From Glycine soja (lineage: Eukaryota > Streptophyta > Magnoliopsida > Fabales > Fabaceae): a stretch of DNA of 64,000 bases. The position numbers and the translations under genes are program-made. How positions within the stretch are numbered: position 1 is the stretch's first letter; every line of letters begins with the position of its first letter. Shown here one piece after another: positions 12,276 to 25,072 of this stretch. The notes beneath the pieces were generated by a model, which saw only the letters and a program-made list of their open reading frames with translations, ran no database searches and was not told where the DNA came from. The DNA lies in contig NC_041018.1 in NCBI RefSeq assembly GCF_004193775.1, forward strand, positions 35,284,913 to 35,348,912. Direction: 5' to 3'.

Positions 12276-13759
12276 TCGACACTAGAACAATGATTCTCAA
12301 AACTATTCTTGTGGTCCAACTCCAACTCCAACTCCAACAACAATAATGAGAAAAATGATAGGTTCGGTTGTTGCTGATTTTGCTTTGGGATCAATAGCAT
12401 CTGAATTTCAGGAAGCATACATACATAACTCCTAGAAGGAATCCTTCCTCATCACCTTTCATTGTCACCGCCCACTCTGTGATCTGAAACTTCTGCTGAG
12501 CTCAGTGCTCAACCTCTAGTGTTGTTGATATATAACTTCTTTTTTGGGAACAAAATTAAATAGTGGGGTAGAAGGAAATGAATTATTTTCCAAAAGTTAT
12601 CAGCTTTAGTTTTGTAGCAACAATTATATCACAAGCCATGGTACAGAAAACTCCAGAATATACAACTGGCTTATGGCCAACAACCTCAAAATAAATTTAT
12701 AAAAAAAAATAGAATTGACTATTAATTTTATTTATTTTGGCTAAGGAGAAAACAAAGATATCTTTTCTCCTTTGTTCTTTAGTGCAAACCCAACCTAAGG
12801 TTTTGGTTTCAAGATCACGATCTTAACAACAGAGTCATAGTGACATGTCTGATGTAATTGGGCCAAAGTACCTAACGCAACAGTGCTTGCCAGTTAAGTA
12901 CGTGTTTGGTTCTAAGTCCATCAGCTTAGAAAGTGTATATATATAGAATGTGAAAATCAAAAGTTAATAACCATAGAAAGTTCTATGTTAATTAATGTGG
13001 AAATGGCACAATTTTTAAATACAAGGTAGATCTAAACACGCTCTAATAGTAATTATATCTAGTCATTATATGTAAACATGAAAAAGAAATATTAAGGGTA
13101 AATTATATATGTTCCAAATAATTTAGCTGCATGTCATTTTACTTAAAAGAAGTAGAAAAAACTAGGTAGAAAGAAGTGACTCCAAACTTGATTGCATGTG
13201 TTCAGAATCTGTGGCAGTGTCACAATTGCAGCTACGTACGTCACCTGCATTATTGTTCACTATTTTTTCTTATTATTTAAATTGAAAATGTAACCCATAA
13301 TGTAATTTAAAAACATGCAAGTAAAACATACAATTTTTCTTTTCTTCACTTGAAGACAAAGTCTCGCACTTCCACCTTCATCGATCCCTCAACAACTTTT
13401 TTGCCTATGCATGATACTTTGACATCACAAGTATCCTTTACATAAAACAACATAATAATGTTATAGTCACATAAAATTATTATGAATCAATAAAACAAAA
13501 TATTCAACTTTTTACAACAACAAAGATGTTGATAATTTTATCCTACCAGTGAAGATCGGTTTCATGGATTACTACATGACAAAAAATGGAAATTTAATTT
13601 TAATAAAGCAAAATTGAAGTAGATTGTGTGTGTATACGAAGAACAAGTCACCAAAAACTGAAGGATAAAAAAGTGAATCTGGATATGTGTGTGTATAGAT
13701 TGTGCAGAAAGAGAAAGATGACATACATAGAGAACAATTTAATTCAAAGAGGAATTGAT

Positions 13760-13905
13760 GAACCAGATCATCTCAGTGATTTTCCACAGCTATCTTGAAT
13801 TGTGCTCATAGAATTTCTTTTGCATAGGGTATAAACCTTCATTGGAGAGAAGCCTCACAACACAGTTCAAGAAAGCTGTGGAAGATCACGAAAAAGACCA
13901 TTCCC
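13760..13905 (-). ncRNA. MIR396: MIR396 microRNA precursor hairpin
   Basis: On the minus strand the 5' arm contains the conserved 21-nt miR396 sequence, and the 3' arm contains its near-perfect complement. Across the window GTGAT-CTTCCACAGCT to GAACTGTG, the arms pair with only about three non-Watson-Crick positions, and they are separated by a loop of about 60 nt. The basal stem extends past the duplex on both sides. miR396 is an established plant miRNA that represses GRF growth-regulating transcription factors and so limits cell proliferation in leaves and meristems. The sequence ending in CUG rather than CUU is the miR396a/e type. A TATA box lies upstream on the same strand. Which numbered family member this is cannot be told without genome coordinates. 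Confidence 0.95.
13863..13883 (-). ncRNA. MIR396: Mature miR396-5p
   Basis: The 21-nt mature sequence (read on the minus strand) begins TTCCACAGC and ends GAACTG, identical as far as I can recall to the miR396a-5p form. It begins with U, as expected for loading into AGO1. The predicted star strand with 2-nt 3' overhangs lies at 13,780-13,800 (minus). Confidence 0.93.
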
Positions 13906-14032
13906 AAAGCAACACCCTTCCACGGAATAGTTTTCTAAGAATACCAACCAACCGGGGAGAGAAGAATAAGGGGTGGAGGATATGAGTAATGAAAATAGGT
14001 ATAAGTAGTACATTGCTTGAGTCTTGATTTGA

Positions 14033-14047
14033 ATATTATATATGTGT
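14033..14047 (-). promoter_or_regulatory. Probable TATA box of the MIR396 gene
   Basis: On the minus strand the sequence ACACATATATAATAT holds TATATAA (14,037-14,043), about 130 bp upstream of the hairpin. It is followed by CT-rich leader-like sequence. The position implies a transcript start near 14,005-14,015 and a short leader. This is motif evidence only. Confidence 0.5.
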
Positions 14048-14911
14048 AAGGTGAGAGAGATTTCATTATGGTGATTAAATGACAAATATATGGAGGGTTT
14101 CTTAGGGTAGATTCTTTGGCATGCTTCTAGATCTAGAGTAAATTAAAATGCATGTCTTCTTGCCACTAGAAAATCTTTAGAGTTATTAAAGGGATATCGA
14201 TAGACAACCAAATTTTGCAAAAAAAAAAAAAAGAAAATCTTGAAATAAAAGGCATTGTTAAAGTTACTTCATAAATTATATATGAAGTAAATAAGTTTAT
14301 GTGAATATATTTTTCTTAAAATAGATTAAAGGGGTTTAGATACATAACTTATTGTTAAAGAAGACTTTGTTCATAAGTTACTAGAAAAGATAAAAAAAAT
14401 CCACAAAAAAGTCATAAATGATTTTATAAGAAGAAATAAACTTATAAGTTCATTATAAATAATTTCATTAATTTCTAGACTGAACTAACCGCCATGTGTG
14501 GTGAATCGATTTAAAAAAAGTAACTGTCTTAATTATGTGACGTATTCCTTTAGACTTTTTAAGCATTCACTGTCAAAATAATTAAAACAAGAAATAAAGG
14601 GAACATTTACGTAAAGCATATTTCATATCCATTATATATCATCTATACGATAGATAAAGGATACCCAATTGAATAACTATTTTTTGATCTCCACTCTTAA
14701 TAGATCATTTTATCCTAAAAAATAAATTTAAAAACTTAATTTTAAATAATAATAATCTAATTTAATAACGGCAAAAGTAAATGAAACCTATTTGCTCTGG
14801 TCCCTCCAACTTCACTTAACTTTTCTCTCTTTCTCTTTCTCTTAAAACACACCAAACCATTCATTCATAGTTTCATTCAACAAATTCATAGTTTCATTAT
14901 GAAACAAAGAA

Positions 14912-15394
14912 ATGTTACCTTCCACGGTTGTTCCCGATGCGGTGGCTCACCACCACACCCACGTCGTGTCCCCGCACCAGTGGTACCCCGCCGTGGTGTA
15001 GGAGATCGACGCCCCGGTCTACACTATACATCGTGCGGCGCTTTGACAACCCGCGATATTACAAATACTTCGTCATCAAGAGTTGCCACGTCATCCTCGG
15101 CAACAGCGATGTCAGGCCCTTCCACGAGATCCACGTGTTCTCCGGCCTCCTCGCCGCCATCAGCACCGAGTGCCTTGACGACGAGTGCCACATCATCGGT
15201 TTAAGCATGATTGGCGGCGACCACCCCTCTCCAACTACCGCTTCGTCACCACCCTCCACCCCTGCTCCGCCGCTGGCACCGTCATCGTCGACGTCCCCGC
15301 CGGCAACACCACCGAGGACATGCACGTCTTCATCGACACCATCCTCCGCTGCAACCTCCGGATTATCCTTTTCAAATGCTCTTTTGAATTTTAA
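14912..15394 (+). pseudogene. PYR/PYL/RCAR abscisic-acid receptor pseudogene (PYL4/5/6-like)
   Basis: The translated pieces are unmistakably an ABA receptor of the START-like fold. In order they are: VVPDAVAHHHTHVVSPHQWYP, EIDAPV, VRRFDNP with YKYFVIKSCHV, the gate region FSGLLAA, then GGDHPLSNYRFVTTLHP, VDVPAGNTTEDMHVFIDT and ILRCNL. The frame is broken by a stop (TAG, 14,999-15,001) and by frameshifts near 15,030 and 15,225. The C-terminal helix after RCNL is missing. The gate loop, normally SGLPA, reads SGLLA, and the latch HRL reads HPL, so ligand closure would be lost even if the frame were repaired. The family is usually intronless, so a retro-origin cannot be told from a DNA-level duplication; A/T-rich sequence flanks it. 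G+C content is far above the neighbours. Confidence 0.92.
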
Positions 15395-17237
15395 ATTAAT
15401 TAACGAAAGTCTTAATTAAAATTGTCCATTAATTTAAATTTTAAGAATTTACCAAAATTGTCAACTAAAACTGTACAGTTTTTTTTTTTTTAATTTTAAG
15501 AAAACTATGAACTTGTTAACTATTTTTTTAACTTTGGCAGCCTACCAATTTGTAAATTGATAAAAAAAAAATACCAATTTATTACTGCTTATTTTTTAAA
15601 TTGTAAAATCCTACCAATTTGTTAATTAAACCAACGTAAACTAAACTATTGTTATTTAAAAAAATATATTTTTAATTTAAAATTTCAAACTATCCCACTA
15701 TTCTCATCTTAGCTTTTTAAAGAAATCCCTACTTTTTTTAAAACAGTCAATTTTTTAATTTTAAAATTCAAACTACTCCAATTTTCTATTGGTTTTTTTA
15801 TATCATGTCCAATTTTTAATTTTAATTTTAAAAAACTAATAATTAACTATAAACCAAAATTTTAAAACAACAATTATGATATTCATATTTTGTAATGACT
15901 GTATTAGATAAAATAGATTTTTTTTAACTCTTTTAACTTTAAGCATCAACATCATAAATTAACTATTGCTGTTTAGACAAAACAATATCTTCTTAAATTT
16001 AAGATTTAATAATATCCTATTATTTTCTTTTATTTTTCTTAAATAATTCAGTATTACTTAAGTATTACTTAAATGTTGTCATTTTTTTTATAAAAAAAAT
16101 CCCAAACTATCTCACTATTTCCTTTAATTCTATTTTTAATCTAAAAAACTTGAAATTTATTATTTTAAAAAAAAAGATAAGAATTATTTTTCCAACAATA
16201 AAATAAATATACGATGATGCCTATGATTTCTTTTTTTAAATTTATATATAATATAATATAATAAAAATGTATACACACAGTGCGGCAGTTAACAGAGAAA
16301 AAGGATCATAATTTCATGTGCATAAAAAAATTCAATAGATGAATTTATCCTTTTCAAATTAACATAACATGATTAAGAGCCATAAAAATTAGTTTTCGAA
16401 TTTATTCTTTGTAAACAGTAAAAATAAATTATCCTTTTCGAATGCTCTCACATTATCATAATTAATTTCTTAGCTCATGTACCTCCAGATTAGTTACTGT
16501 TTGAAATTAAAGGTCCCGTTTTATTTTATCTCCATCAATATAGATATTAGATAAAGGGGATACCATTACTATTTAATTTTTTTTCTCTTTTTACAAGACA
16601 TTTATGTCCATGTATACTTATTTTCATAGATAAATTTATGTTTTTAGTTAAGGATAAAAAGAAAAAAAATATAAAGTAAAAGTGAATTTAATGCAATAAG
16701 TAACTGATCAACTCAACTTCAAGAATAACCCACTTATTCTAATTTGTGCGTGTACCTTCTCATTGTTAACCTCTTTATTTAACCAACCTCCAATGAGAAA
16801 TCGGTTATCGCCTGTGTAATTATTATTATTTTACGAAAAATATGAAGTTAGTGCAAGGGGTGGGATAATGGGTAATTAGTTTTGCTTTGGTTAATATATA
16901 ATGAAGTGGTGATTATAAATAATTAGTGTATTTCAAATTCAAAATTGTGTTACTTAATTATGAATTTTATCTTTTAAAAGAATTAATTCTAACTCTAATT
17001 ACTGTTATAATTATTTTCAATTTAAATATTTTAATTTTTTTAATTAAAACAATAATTGCAATTATTTCAGAATTTTAAAATCAAATGTGTTCTGAAATTC
17101 GAATTGATTATAAGAATTTGATATTAAATATTTCTGATAAATAATTATAAAAAAATAAAAAAAACTCAGCTCCGCTTTGATCAATTTTTAGATCGTCCCT
17201 GCTAATAAGCATTTTTTGTTACAAAATATACAACTAA

Positions 17238-17408
17238 ATATTCTCTCTTCCTGTTACTATTATTAATTTGTATATTATTTTTGTTTTTTTTCTCATCTTT
17301 GTTGTTTTTATCACTCTTTTTATAGGTTCTAACACCCATTACGCATTGAGTGCATGAGTTTAAATATTCTTTCTTCTTATTACTATTATTAATTTGTATA
17401 TTATTTTT
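17238..17408. repeat. Direct repeat of about 50 bp, 122 bp apart
   Basis: The block ending TTACTATTATTAATTTGTAT (about 17,255-17,275) recurs about 122 bp downstream, preceded by a similar AAATATTCT(C/T)TCTTC stretch. This is a local tandem duplication of about 120 bp with diverged middles. Confidence 0.7.
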
Positions 17409-18773
17409 TAATATTTTTTTAATCTTCTCCAGATTTCCGTCCAAGCACTTGGTTATATATTAACCAAAACAAAAAACAAAACTAGTTACCATTATCCCAA
17501 CAATAGATAAAGAATCGCACCCTATCTTTCCTCCAACATATATAATTGCTTATCACCGTTCCTTCCAAAATGATCGCATACTATCTTTCCTCCCACATAA
17601 CCGCATATCACCTTACAGATTAATCATGACGGTTCCTTTTTTAATTTTCTCTTACTTCTAATTTAATTGTTTTCTTTTTCTTTTATAAAAAAATTATATA
17701 TAATTTTTCATCAGTATCACACTTTATCTCCCACAACTCCTATTTTTTATCCATATTCCCTCTCATAAAACTGGAATTGCAAAACATAGTATTGTTATAT
17801 TTGTTATTTTTTTTCATCCATTTCAATTTTTATCCAATAAATTTGGTGGTTTCTAATGTTACTTTATTGTGCTGATACACGTTTAACGCAAGGGATTGGT
17901 TTTTCAATGTAGATATGTTTTTAGGAGCCTTTTGTTTTTATTTTTTGTTATTTATTTTTAAAGTATTTTTAAAATTTGTTTATTTTTAGTCCAATGTGAT
18001 GTGAGTACATGATTTTTTGAAGCATTTTTATTTGGTTTTATTATGGTTGGATTAAGCATGGTAGCTACTTCAACTTTTAAGAATGGTTTTTTAAAATTTG
18101 TATTTAAAAAGTATAAATTATGATTTTAATTTTAAAACTAAATCAGGATAAAAAAACTACCTGTTCATCTCATCCAATTTTCAGGTTTTAAAATTTCTTT
18201 TATTTTTTAAAATTAAATAAAATTTAAAATTGCATACCATTAATTGTGGAAGTGAGTAATCCACTATTTTGGTTAAATAAAAAATATTTTTAAAAGAAAA
18301 AGTAAATTTAAAGCATTGAATTCTTTTTAAAATTATGATAAATTTTAGAGTAAATTTAGAAAAATAAAAGCAGAATTCCTTTTTTAAAATTTTTATTTGT
18401 TTTATAAAAATTAATAAATTTTAGAAAACTAAAAACAGAAAAAAAAAACCCTCTGAAAATGCCACATTATAAACCTATTTTTAAAAATGGCTTTTTATAA
18501 TTTTAAAATCAACAGTAAAAAAGTAATTTTAAAATTATTTATTTTTTAAAATTAAAAATTGTGATTTTAAAAATTCACATATTCCAAGAAAAAGAAATAA
18601 AAGAAATAAATCTTAATATAAAAAAACAAAATAGCGAAATAAAAATACGAACACACAAAAGTTCTGTTTTAATTTATGTCCATCAATATAGACCAAAAAT
18701 TGGATGCACCTTAGCAGATGTGGGGGCAACCTCAAGATTTTTATTTTTCTTTTTTTAAATATATTTAAGAATT

Positions 18774-18791
18774 CCCCCCCCCCCCCCCCCC
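18774..18791. repeat. C18 homopolymer
   Basis: A run of eighteen C in an otherwise AT-rich region. It is unstable in replication, and its exact length is not reliable. Confidence 0.9.
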
Positions 18792-19009
18792 ATAAAAAGT
18801 CTTTCCCCATATATATAATGAATAAAAAAAATTATAAGATAAAAAAGAGAATATGTTGATATTAATTTTACCACTTTATTATTTTAATTTTTATTATTCT
18901 CACATCTCTAATATTAAATACGTAATAAGTTCATGACACAAAAACATACCTTGACACAATTCCAAACAGATAAAGAAAAGAAAAAATTGTCACTACTTGT
19001 TATTCTTTA

Positions 19010-19290
19010 GATCAATTAGATCTTGTAATTTTTTAAAAATGCTTCAATATGGTCCTTTACTTTAAAAAGGTTCAGTTACATCTTTTATTTTATTAAATGA
19101 ATTCAATTTTTAGTCTCATTATTCTTTCATTTGCTTCAAAAGTTTTAATAAGCAAAACCTAAATTGGTTTTAAATAAGAACAAATTAAACTCATTTTAAA
19201 AAATAAAGTAACTAATCGAATATTTTTAAAGTAAAATGTCTAATTGAATTATTTTTTAAAAAAAAAACACATGACCTAATTGAACATGTA
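19010..19290. repeat. Foldback repeat with 'AATTAGATC...GGTCC' type arms
   Basis: The left arm (from about 19,012: GATCAATTAGATCTTGT) resembles the reverse complement of the right arm (from about 19,288: GTTCAATTAGGTCATGT), each followed by TTTACTTTAAAAA. This is a diverged foldback MITE of a type widespread in legumes. Confidence 0.5.
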
Positions 19291-19656
19291 AATAATAAGA
19301 GTAGTGAATTGAACTAACAAAATAAGTTAAAAGAAAAAAAATTAAACCATTTTATTATAGACTATTTTCTTCTTCTCACTAAGTAAAATGTATGAATCTA
19401 CCACCGTTACCCACTGACATATAGTACCACAAAACACTAATGAGTGTCACTTGCTATAGTCAGTTGACCTTTCCTTTCGTTAAACATATAATTAGCTAAC
19501 AAGTATCACATAAGAGTAGGAACAAAAAATAATGAATTTAGATTTTCTTAAGGATGAAAATCAAAGAATTTTTTTACAAGGATCAAATCAAAATCCATTT
19601 TGCAAGAATTAAAAATATATTTAAACCTTATATATATACTAGTATTTTATAATATC

Positions 19657-20075
19657 TAGGGATATATATATAGACTCAGATCCCGAAATCCGTTAAGTCT
19701 GCGGACCTTTGCGGATATCAGGCATAGCTATATCGAGTTTCTAAGTCCAACTTGTTAAGCTTGCGGGCTTAACTAGCTTTATCTGAGAACTCTCGAATTA
19801 TCCATGTAACTCACCTAAGTCCAATTTTTTTCTTCTAATTTTATACATTTTTCACTTTTTAAAATTTTTTCCTACCATAATTATATATTCAAATTACTAT
19901 TTAGACTCGCGGACTGATCCGTTTACCCACAGGTTTAATTTGTTAACTAGATACAGATTTTGAAAAAAAGAGCATGTATTTTAGCAAACTAAACTTATCA
20001 GACTCATCTAAAATACGGACTTTGCAGATCAAGCTAGCCTTAATAGAATTAGACTGATTCGTATATCCACCCCTA
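19657..20075. mobile_element. Degenerate hAT-type non-autonomous element
   Basis: The right end reads TATATCCACCCCTA, so its inverted form begins TAGGGGTGGATATACGA. The left end begins TAGGGATATATATA and continues into similar sequence with several substitutions. The interior repeats GCGGAC and GGTTTA-like subterminal words. The terminal TAGGGGTGG resembles the better-preserved hAT element at 34,341. The flanking 8-mers (ATAATATC and ATTATATA) match poorly, so the ends are not proven. Confidence 0.45.
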
Positions 20076-22758
20076 ATTATATATATGGTGTAGGATGATA
20101 TTTATTTTTATATAGTTAAAAACTTATAATAAAATAGTATATAGATTATATTATAATTAAAACTTATAATAAATGAATATGTTAAAATATATAAATTATA
20201 TTTGATATTGATAATACATAATTTAAATTGTGATATAAATTTATTTTTAAATATTGATAATTTAAAAAAAAACTATTGAAATTAGATTAGTAATAAGTAT
20301 AAAAAGAGGATAAATTGAAACAAATAGATAATTAAGAAAATCAAATATACGAATAAGAATAAATAGATGGTAGTTTGAAATGGTTGAGTGAGAATTTTTT
20401 TTGGCTAACTACACTGTTTGCGCTAATTTATGCAAAATTTGAATTGTGATCTCCCATTGGACCAATAGGTCTGGCCGAAATCTACATGATCGAAGGAGGG
20501 AAACTGGGAGAGGACTTCAATCCGTTTCAAAGGCTTGATTAATTGGTTGAGTTCCATCGAGGTTTTTTTTTTTATCATCAAAAGTCTAGATGAATTAAGT
20601 TTTAAGTATTCTTCAGGACAAAACATGCTTCAAAACTCAAAGAGGACTTATAGAAATACTCATAAATCATTTATCAATAAATTTTTCACTACAACAATGA
20701 GAATCAAATTTATATTTTTTTAAAATAAGTTAATTTCTTACCAAGTAGATCAACTTTTATTGACAGTTACGTCAAGGTTTAAAACCTAAGAACACCAATT
20801 TTCTCCTTTGTTTCCCACTTAATCCTCTCTGTCATATATATACTTTCTTTCCCTCTTTTCTCTCTTATGTCTGAAATGCATTAGCCACAAATTCAAACCG
20901 CATCACTTTGGTTCAAGTCTCTCCACTCTCTTTTACCTTCTCCAACCATGGTGTAAACTAATTCCTCCCGTTTTCTTTGCGATTTCGGGCTGCCAAAAAC
21001 TGTCTCTTTGTCTCCTGCATCTCTTTTTCAACTTCTTCTCTCTTGTTCATGGTTTCAAAGAAGTTGCTTTAGTGCTAGTTGGAGCTGGAAAGCACTAATC
21101 TTAAAGGAAGTTATCAAGAAACCAAAAGCTCTTCTTTGGGACAGGGAAATTATTCCTTTTGAGAAATATTGTGTCTTTGTTTATTATGGTTGACTGACCT
21201 CTTTGCTAGCTAAAAATCTCTTCTTGAAATATTTCATGCTTAAAAATGTTTTTGATGCATATGTTCTCCTTGAAATTAAAACATTTGATTTTGCTATTTG
21301 TGTCATATTTAAATGATGCTATTTGATGTATATGTTATGTTGTTATGTTATATATTGGTGATTTGTATCTATAAAGCTTTTAATCTTTAACATTTGCATA
21401 AGCTAAATAGCCTTATAAGTAAAAAAATGAAACCTTGGACACGGTTCCTAATTTTCGAGCTATTGGAAAGTAGGAAAGAATTAGACTTCGAGAGCCACTA
21501 GAATCAAGTGCTCAACTTGGACATAAAATCCCAATACAACATCTAATGTGATTAATATATAGTTTGATTAAGAAAACCTAAGAAAAATATGAATTTTGAC
21601 TAAGGCGGTAGCATTCATGAATTTTATAGAATAAAAATAAAAAGATCAAATTAATTTTAAATATTTAAAACTGAATAATAAAATGTTAATAAGCGCACTT
21701 AGAAAAAGATCAAGTTAAAGAGAACCTAATCTAGACTAGTTTAGTAGTTTTGACGCGTAATTTGAAAATTAGATTAACTAGAGGTAAATGATAAATTTCC
21801 ATGATTAAATCAATATAATAATTAAAATAATTATTTTCAATCATAATAAATTTAATTAAGTCAAATTTGAAGAGAAAAGAATTATTGAATTAAAAAAAGT
21901 TAATTACAAGCATTATAGTCCAATTAATTAAACTTAGGGGAAAATGGTATTTTCACATTTTAAGACTTTAGAAAAATTAGAGAAACATATGTTCTAGAAT
22001 TTAATAATATTTTATAATTTTAGTAAAAAAAAAACTCTATGTTAAAGTACATTAACAATCTCTTGGAATTAATTTTTGAAGTTAATGAAATAATATTAGA
22101 AAATTTTGTAATTTATAAATAAATACAAAAAATGTAAAATAAATATATCATGGAAAATTTAAGATAAATAAAGATTTAAATATTCGTTAAATGATTAATA
22201 TTCAATTAAAAGCTTCAAGTGAAACCTTAAGTAATTTTATAATAAAAAAATTAAGAGGAATTTTTATAATAAAACTTATTAATACTAATAAATGATAATT
22301 TAATTGGGCAATGTATAAAACTTATGAGAAATCTTTGAAACTCATGAATCAATATTGTTCAAAAGCTTATTAAGTGGATTAAAAGTTTTAATGCCTTGTG
22401 GAGTGTCATGTATGCATGACCGGTAGTGGTTGTTGTGAGGCTCAAGCGCAATGTTGTTGAATTTGTCTACACTTAAAAGGAGGTTTAAGATATACGAATA
22501 TAATTGTACAAAGATAATGTACGTACATATGCATTATATATGTTAAGTGGTTGGATGAGAGTTACATTCCTTAGAATACGAGTACAAATGAGTAGAGGAC
22601 AAAGAAGGCGTTAGGACACAAAATTCTCCAAGGGATCATGTTGATGTACACCATGTGTGTAAGAACTCACTACCCCCACACAAATATTCTGATGCAATGC
22701 TACGCTAGTTACTCATAAGTTGGTTAGTGTTTTTTCTTCTTCATTTTAATTGGCAAAC

Positions 22759-22826
22759 GTTAGTGTTGTTGTGTAAAAATGTAAAGTTAGTCGTTAGTGT
22801 TGTTGTGTAAAAATGTAAAGTTAGTC
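22759..22826. repeat. Perfect 34-bp tandem duplication
   Basis: Two identical adjacent copies of a 34-bp unit (starting GTTAGTGTTGTTGTG and ending AAAGTTAGTC). Perfect identity suggests a recent slippage or unequal exchange. Confidence 0.95.
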
Positions 22827-23589
22827 GTAATATGTTTCGACTAATTATGTTTTTACACCATGTCAAATAATGATCAAACAATTTATGCTAAGGAAGAGAA
22901 TTTGTTCCCTGGTTGAGTTCCTAAACTTCTCCAAAGAGTGCTTATTGTATGTAAACAAAGAAGAAGGAATAAGATGAAGAAGGAGAAGATTTGCATGAAA
23001 ATAAAGGTGAAAAGTTATAAATGAAAGACGACAAATGGAAGCAATGAAACAAAATTAAAATGTAAAGAGATAAAAGATAGAAAGATAAAATATTGAGTAA
23101 AATAAGCTAGTGTTGAATTGATTGTCTTAAAATTTGAAGTACAAAACATATTTATAGACTACAAACAAAAATCTCCTATTGGACCACATTTTTCTACATG
23201 ATAACTCTCTAGAATGTGGTTTGGGAGTCATACAAGTACGTTTGGGGTCATTAATTTGGCTAGTTTTACATTGATTCGGCTAATTTTGGCATTTGAATTC
23301 GGCCAAGCAACAGTTGTTTTCTATTAACTAATTATGAGGAAAATGGGTATCTTTTGGTAATTGTTCCTAAAATCTAGACATGTCCTGCCTTCTCCACAAG
23401 CCAACTGATTACTTAGTTCAAACGTTGAAGAAGATGATAACCACTTCTTATTTTTTAGGAAGCATTATCATTGATTAGTTTTAACCCGCTACAAGCCATT
23501 TGAATATCAGAAAATCATGAAAGATATCATCTTATCTTTATTAAATCAAATCTTACTTAATTCGGTTAATTTTCAAATGCTTAAAGTTA

Positions 23590-23970
23590 GCTGAAATACG
23601 CAATTTGGCTACATTCTAAGTAGCCAAATTAACCTCATCCACCCTCAACTAACACTAAAGTTAACTGAATCTCCCACTCAACTAATATCGAATGTACCCA
23701 AATTGATCTTCTATTTATTCTACTAACCTTAAAACTAGCCAAATTTTGTCATTTCGGCTAACATTTCGACTAACATTGTTAGTAGCTGAATTTACATCAT
23801 CTACCTTCAACTAACACTAAAGTTAGTTGAATCTCACACTCAACTAATATTGAACATAGTTGAATTGTTCTTTTGCTCATTTAGCTAACCTTAAAATTAT
23901 CCGAATTTTGTCAATTTGACTAATATTGTAGGTAGTCGTATTGACTTTGTCTATGTTCTGTCAACCATTT
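23590..23970. repeat. Diverged 163-bp tandem repeat
   Basis: The unit starting CAACTAACACTAAAGTTA occurs at 23,645 and 23,808 (period 163 bp). A partial copy lies upstream from about 23,590. Words such as TTCGGCTAA and CAACTAA recur over 23,250-24,110, so the array probably extends in decayed form on both sides. Confidence 0.75.
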
Positions 23971-24544
23971 TGTTTGACTAATATTGATAAGTCATCAATT
24001 TCGTATTCAACCAAATTAGCTTTCAACTCATTCAGTTAACATATACGTTAGTTGAAATTCAACTTAGTTGACGGTCATTCTGTTGAATCCTTAACAGCTG
24101 AATTTAATTTACAGCAAAATTTGGGTGTTAACAATTAATTTTTTAGAATATTTTTTGTTAGCTTGATCTTTAATCAATTTACACTTATGCATTTATTGTG
24201 GAATAAAAATAAAGAAATATATAATAAAAAGTCCACAAGTATTTTATTTGAATCAACAAAATTTATTATTTTTCTTGATTTCTACATGGAAATCTTAACC
24301 AACTATTTGGTTCAAAGGTGGGGAGAGAAAGGAATGGAAGAGAAAGGATTTTGATTAGAATTTGAATGGAGGGGAAGGGAGGTGACCGTTTTTTTGTTTG
24401 GTTCACAAGGAAAGGAGAAGGGTTTCAAAATAACTTTTGTATTCTTATAATTTTAATTTTCAAAATACAAGTAGAGATTTTTAGTCATTTCAATTAAAAT
24501 GATCTAAATTCTCTTCCTCTCACCTCCAAATAGAGATATTTTAA

Positions 24545-24770
24545 GTTGATTATGTTAAAGTGGTCCCTAAAATATTTTTGAATTTTTCTTTTGATCCTGA
24601 AATTTTTTTATAAAATCATGTTTTTCATCATATGGTGATGTGTTAAGTTAATAGAGCCAATAAAATGATAGAGACCAATGCAAACTAAAAAAAATTCAGA
24701 GATCAAACGAAAAAAAAAATAGAAATCAAATAAAAAAATCCAACAATTTTTCTGGAATAAAAACATATTC
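24545..24770. repeat. Foldback MITE-like repeat
   Basis: The left arm (CTTTTGATCCTGAAATTTTT) is matched by the inverted right arm (CGTTTGATCTCTGAATTTTT). They surround a short G+C-richer centre (GGTGATGTGTTAAGTTAATAG). Confidence 0.4.
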
Positions 24771-25072
24771 AAGTTTGAAATTATTAATCCACGTGCCGGA
24801 TAAGGCGTGTCTCTCTTTTTCTGTTTTTCTGGGACTAGTTAGAAAAATACAAGCTGTTTGGCATAACAAGTTACATCAAAGAAGCAAAGCAACATGGTGG
24901 GTCTAACCCTAGTTGTGAGACTTGTGATACCCTGCATATCTAGTGTAACTTAACTCCGGATACGCAATCCCAACAGTACAATTTTATTTTAGCAATATAG
25001 TATTTATTTTTTAGAAGATTTTAGCAATATAGAATGCTTCAATTTAATGTTTACAGGAAAGAAAGGGTATTT

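Larger units (their letters stand above)
5641..13759. other. Long gene-poor AT-rich region with foldback repeats
   Basis: No protein-coding gene is supported in this stretch. It holds foldback MITE-like repeats (listed separately), an (AC)n run near 7650-7666, microsatellites near 11.1 and 11.5 kb, and a short tandem duplication at 12.2 kb. The part below 13.76 kb may belong to the primary transcript of the minus-strand MIR396 gene, whose 3' end I cannot place. Confidence 0.5.

Noticed and set aside
12203..12418. 71-residue minus-strand ORF with Leu/Glu repeats
   Set aside because: Composed of a GGAGTT-type trinucleotide stretch and a 37-bp duplication; considered as a MADS-type C-terminus but no motif supports it.
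13867..14085. 72-residue minus-strand ORF
   Set aside because: It overlaps the TATA region and 5' arm of the MIR396 hairpin; the miRNA explains the conservation and the peptide has no recognisable features.
14899..15419. Overlapping 101- and 163-residue plus-strand ORFs and an 88-residue minus-strand ORF
   Set aside because: They are frame fragments or antisense shadows of the ABA-receptor pseudogene.
20423..20723. Minus- and plus-strand ORFs of 60-67 residues
   Set aside because: No recognisable family; the overlap of open frames on both strands in AT-rich DNA suggests chance.
22759..22826. Possible miRNA-like or satellite seed
   Set aside because: It is a simple perfect 34-bp duplication with no inverted pairing and only two copies.
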